This document shows positions 61,170-64,000 of a stretch of DNA of 64,000 nucleotides, one piece after another. Below the pieces are notes generated by a model. That model searched no databases, was not told where the DNA came from, and saw only the letters and a program-made list of their open reading frames with translations. A program made the position numbers and the translations under genes. The number at the start of each line of letters is the position of its first letter. Position 1 is the stretch's first letter. The stretch lies in contig PAKZ01000027.1 in the NCBI GenBank assembly GCA_002706335.1, positions 110,177 through 174,176 on the forward strand, read 5' to 3'. This DNA comes from Ahrensia sp. (GTDB taxonomy: Bacteria > Pseudomonadota > Alphaproteobacteria > Rhizobiales > Rhizobiaceae).

Positions 61170-62332
61170 GCGGTGGCGCGATCCTAACCATCAATGCCGG
61201 ATCGTCCTCGATCAAGTTCTCCATCTACACCCCCGGCGACGAGCCGGCCGAGCAACTGCGTGGTGAAGTGGAGGATATCGGCGACGACGACGCGCGGCTG
61301 ATCATCGAATCAGGCCCCGGCAAGGGAACCGATATCGGCATCGGCAAGGCCGATCACACCGCCGCGCTCGGCGCAATCCTGCACCATGCCGGAGACGGCC
61401 TCGGCGGCGCGCCGGTTGCCGGTGTCGGGCATCGCATCGTGCATGGCGGTATCGAGTTCACCGCGCCGGCTCGCCTCGACGAGGAGACGGTCGACCGCCT
61501 CGAGGCGCTGGAGCCTCTGGCGCCACTGCACCAGCCCCATAATCTCGCCGCCGTGCGCGCGGCGCATGAAGCCTTCCCGAACGCCATCCAGATCGCCTGT
61601 TTCGATACCGCCTTCCACCGGACCCACCCTTGGGTGAACGACACCTTCGCCCTGCCCCGCGAATGGTACGAGCGCGGCGTCCGCCGCTACGGCTTCCACG
61701 GCCTGTCTTACGAATATGTGTCCGGCGAGATTGCCCGCCTGGCGCCGGAATTGCGTCACGGCCGCGTCGTTATCGCCCATCTCGGCAATGGCGCGTCCAT
61801 GTGTGCGGTGCGTGACGGCAGGAGCATCGCCTCGACCATGGGCTTTACCGCGCTTGACGGGTTGCCGATGGGCACGCGTTGCGGCCAGCTAGATCCCGGC
61901 GTGTTGCTCTACATGATGGACCACGAGAAAATGAGCCCCGCCGAGATCACCGACCTGCTCTACAGGAAGAGCGGGTTGAAGGGCCTCTCCGGCATGACAA
62001 ACGACATGCGCGAACTGGAAGCCTCCGACAGCCCGGAAGCGGCCCAGGCGATCGAGTATTTCGTTTTCCGCATCCGCCGCGAGCTGGGCGCGCTCGCCGC
62101 CGTTCTGGGCGGTCTGGACGCTTTCGTCTTCACCGGCGGCATCGGCGAACATTCTGCCCATGTCCGCCGCGAGGTCTGCAAGGGCATGGAATGGCTCGGC
62201 ATTTCGATCGATGAGACAAAGAACGCCGAAAACGCGCTCGAGCTCTCCACCGGCGCGACGCGCGTCATGGTGGTGAAAACGGACGAGGAACGGGTCATCG
62301 CCCGGGCCGTCAACGCGGCACTGAGGGCCTGA
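61166..62332 (+). CDS. ackA: acetate kinase
   Basis: A 388-residue acetate/propionate-type kinase: LTINAGSSSIKFSIY, HRIVHGG, FDTAFH, RYGFHGLSYEY, IAHLGNGASM, GLPMGTRCGQLDPG and VFTGGIGEHSAHVRR are all in place. It makes ATP from acetyl phosphate. The GTG start at 61166 overlaps the preceding stop and follows AAGGAA; an ATG five codons earlier has no ribosome site. Together with the upstream Pta this forms an acetyl-CoA to acetate branch. Confidence 0.94.
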   Translation: MSGGAILTINAGSSSIKFSIYTPGDEPAEQLRGEVEDIGDDDARLIIESGPGKGTDIGIGKADHTAALGAILHHAGDGLGGAPVAGVGHRIVHGGIEFTAPARLDEETVDRLEALEPLAPLHQPHNLAAVRAAHEAFPNAIQIACFDTAFHRTHPWVNDTFALPREWYERGVRRYGFHGLSYEYVSGEIARLAPELRHGRVVIAHLGNGASMCAVRDGRSIASTMGFTALDGLPMGTRCGQLDPGVLLYMMDHEKMSPAEITDLLYRKSGLKGLSGMTNDMRELEASDSPEAAQAIEYFVFRIRRELGALAAVLGGLDAFVFTGGIGEHSAHVRREVCKGMEWLGISIDETKNAENALELSTGATRVMVVKTDEERVIARAVNAALRA

Positions 62333-62340
62333 AACAAGAA

Positions 62341-62358
62341 GGGCGGCCGAAGCCGCCC
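62341..62358. terminator. hairpin between convergent ackA and barrel-protein genes
   Basis: GGGCGGC-CGAA-GCCGCCC, a 7-bp stem 8 bp after ackA and 27 bp beyond the end of the convergent gene. T-runs on both sides are short, so it is a moderate bidirectional terminator. Confidence 0.55.
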
Positions 62359-62385
62359 GTCTCATGAAACAGGATCGCCTGAACG

Positions 62386-63702
62386 CTAGAAGTGCAGCAC
62401 CGCCGAGATGGAGCCGGTCGCGCCGGTCTTCTTGAGCGAGGCGGGAGCGCCGAGATCGTCCAGCAGGTTCTCGGTAAGAACGATGCCATATTCGCCGCGC
62501 ACGCTCACGCGTTCGGTGACGAAGGTTTCCGCACCGCCGCCGAACTCGACCGCATCGACATGGAAATGCTCGCGCTGCGAATTAAAGCCGTCGCTGATCT
62601 CGGTATACATCCAGTTGCGGCCGTAACCGCCATAGGCGTAGAGCAGCGTCGCCGGATTGACCAGAACGCCCGCGCGGATGCGGCCGCTGAGGCTTGAGCC
62701 TGTGCCGGTCTCGATGCTGCCCTCGCCTTCCAGCGCGAGCCGATTGTTGATCGTCGTGGCGCTGACATGTCCTTCCACCCCGACGACGAAGCGCGAACCG
62801 ATCTGATGGTTGTATCCCAGGAAGGCGCCCGCCATGAGGCCGTTTGAGCCGAAACCGTCGAACTCATAATGGTTGCTGCCGTCGTCAACGGTCAGCTTGG
62901 TCGTGCCCATTTCATGGCCCGCCCGGACGCCGCCGAAGAAACCGCTCCAGGTTTCGGGCGCGTTCGCAAAGACGCGATCGACCGGCTGCGAACCGCCGAA
63001 CCCATAGACCAGCGAGACCTTGGCCGAGCCGATGATCGGCGTCACGCCGAGCGATACGCCTTCGTCAAAGGTGAAGTTCTGCTGGTTGAGATAGCTGGCG
63101 ACATATTCGAAACGGCCGCGCACATTGCCGCTCAGCACGGTTTCGATACCGACCGTCCCCAGCGCCACGCCGTAGAAGAACTCCTGATCCGAATCCGAGT
63201 CGCCGTCCGTGCCGTCGAAATAGTCGTAGCTTCCAACGCCATGCGCCACGGTCACGCCGAGCGAACCGAACAGCAGCGTCTCCGGATTGGTCAGATAACC
63301 GGCCCGAACCGATGCCTGTGCGAACCAGTCGGTCTTCAACTCGCCGCGGAAATATTCACCGCCGCCCGAAGAGAAGTTGCCATGGCTGCCGATGTCGGAG
63401 ATCGAGCCGCCGATCTGTCCGCCGATCAGATAGCCATTGTTGAAAACATGGTCGTAGCCGGCGAAAACGCCGCCCGAAAACCCGTTGCCGCCCCAGCCGT
63501 CAAAGGTCAGCGTATCGCCGCCCTGGCCGACTTCGAGCTTGTTGTTGGCCAGGCTGTGGGCGACTTCGGCGCCGACATAGAACCCGCCAAACGGCGTCTC
63601 CGCGCCCGGCTGCATCGCCACTTCATCGGCCGCATGGGCGCTTCCAGCCACCTGAACAGCTGCCGCAACAGCAATCGCGAAACCCGCATGATAAAATCGC
63701 AT
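62386..63702 (-). CDS. outer-membrane protein with two tandem beta-barrel modules
   Basis: A 438-residue porin-family protein with signal peptide (MRFYHAGFAIAVAAAVQVAGSAHAAD). It contains two related halves. Residues about 30-235 start FGGFYVGAEVAHSLANNKLEV and include DGWGGNGFSGGVFAGYDHVF. Residues about 250-438 start WSGFFGGVRAGHEMGTTKLTV and include DGFGSNGLMAGAFLGYNHQI; both repeat the phrases AGYLTNPETLLFGSLG / AGVLVNPATLLYAYGG. Each half has the length of an Omp25/Opa-type 8-strand barrel. The C-terminus ends in Phe (SAVLHF), as needed for Bam insertion. GGAGGG precedes the ATG. Confidence 0.85.
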   Translation of the reverse strand: MRFYHAGFAIAVAAAVQVAGSAHAADEVAMQPGAETPFGGFYVGAEVAHSLANNKLEVGQGGDTLTFDGWGGNGFSGGVFAGYDHVFNNGYLIGGQIGGSISDIGSHGNFSSGGGEYFRGELKTDWFAQASVRAGYLTNPETLLFGSLGVTVAHGVGSYDYFDGTDGDSDSDQEFFYGVALGTVGIETVLSGNVRGRFEYVASYLNQQNFTFDEGVSLGVTPIIGSAKVSLVYGFGGSQPVDRVFANAPETWSGFFGGVRAGHEMGTTKLTVDDGSNHYEFDGFGSNGLMAGAFLGYNHQIGSRFVVGVEGHVSATTINNRLALEGEGSIETGTGSSLSGRIRAGVLVNPATLLYAYGGYGRNWMYTEISDGFNSQREHFHVDAVEFGGGAETFVTERVSVRGEYGIVLTENLLDDLGAPASLKKTGATGSISAVLHF

Positions 63703-63867
63703 TAAAAATCCCTCCTGGCGTCTGTCAAAACACAGACGCGCCACGAGGAAGTCCTAGACGAGATTCGCTATCATTTCGTCAACATATTGTTTGCCCAAGT
63801 ATATTTTTCACCGGCAATGTCACCCGAATGACACAGCGTCGCCGCGAGACATCTTCCGCGAGGGTCC

Positions 63868-64000
63868 TCACGCATTCGCCGCCAGCAAGGCCGCATTGCC
63901 ACCCGCCGCCGTCGTGTCGATGCAGACATGGCGTTCGAGAACCAGCCGTTCCGCCGGGTCGGCTTCCGATATCAGCGGAATGAGCGGCCCGTTACGCTTC
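63868..64000 (-). CDS. putA: PutA proline dehydrogenase/glutamate-semialdehyde dehydrogenase, C-terminal end
   Basis: Only the last 43 codons are in the window; the rest lies beyond the right edge. The translation contains GPLIPLISEADPAERLVLER, then HVCIDTTAAGGNAALL. The TTAAGGN ending is characteristic of the C-terminus of bifunctional PutA, which oxidises proline to glutamate. No terminator is obvious in the 165 bp between it and the barrel-protein gene, which are AT-richer than average and probably hold that gene's promoter. Confidence 0.85.
   Translation of the reverse strand, partial: KRNGPLIPLISEADPAERLVLERHVCIDTTAAGGNAALLAANA

Noticed and set aside
60143..62332. Apparent 729-residue extension of acetate kinase
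   Set aside because: The added N-terminus is the MaoC-Pta gene read in the wrong frame; the GTG at 61166 restores normal kinase length.

Overview
The window reads as chromosomal DNA from an alphaproteobacterium of the order Hyphomicrobiales (Rhizobiaceae or a close relative). The evidence is uniformly high GC, dense ABC-importer operons, a FrcBCA sugar importer, an urtABCDE urea importer behind a sigma-54 promoter, a PreT/PreA-HydA pyrimidine pathway with a RutR regulator, and a heme oxygenase-bacteriophytochrome pair. No tRNA, rRNA, CRISPR array, transposase or phage gene was found. Almost all of the sequence is coding.

Layout. (1) 1-11.6 kb: a pentoside catabolism operon on the minus strand (binding protein, two permeases, ATPase, D-lyxose isomerase family, TIM-barrel isomerase, Gfo/Idh dehydrogenase, aldo/keto reductase, GH43 beta-xylosidase, TolB-like protein), divergent from a LacI regulator with two AACGTT-centred candidate operators. 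(2) 11.6-19.6 kb: two flavodoxin-fold reductases, a FAD oxidase, a cytosine-deaminase-like hydrolase and an NMT1/THI5-type ABC importer, divergent from a RidA-like protein without the usual Arg and a creatininase-family hydrolase. This looks like an uncharacterised N-heterocycle pathway. (3) 19.6-22.5 kb: copper exporter CopA and its regulator CueR, with a textbook MerR-type promoter. (4) 22.6-25.5 kb: a TRAP transporter. (5) 25.6-27.8 kb: an outer-membrane barrel and a PAPS-type sulfotransferase, bracketed by an imperfect 42-bp direct repeat of the urtE 3' end. (6) 27.8-33.6 kb: urtABCDE. (7) 33.8-37.8 kb: a DUF2783 protein, a single-domain response regulator, bacteriophytochrome and heme oxygenase. 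(8) 37.9-42.4 kb: ROK regulator and frcBCA, with a 33-bp near-palindrome at the frcB promoter. (9) 42.5-43.2 kb: a GGDEF protein. (10) 43.4-59.5 kb: pyrimidine catabolism, containing a second NMT1-type ABC importer with an unknown two-TM protein, a cupin, hydA, a class II aldolase, beta-ureidopropionase-type amidohydrolase, mmsA, beta-alanine transaminase, rutR and preTA. A VapBC-type pair and a glutathione transferase sit inside it. (11) 59.8-62.3 kb: a MaoC-phosphate acetyltransferase fusion and acetate kinase. (12) 62.4-64 kb: a tandem-barrel outer-membrane protein and the 3' end of putA.

How the genes work together. The right half can take uracil or thymine through dihydropyrimidine, N-carbamoyl-beta-alanine, beta-alanine and malonate semialdehyde to acetyl-CoA, and then through acetyl phosphate to acetate and ATP. 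A perfect RutR site and a degenerate one mark this as a regulon. Urea import under sigma-54 and two pyrimidine-type importers point to nitrogen scavenging; the left part and frc serve sugar use. In all four operons where a binding-protein gene is directly followed by a permease gene, a strong RNA hairpin separates the two.
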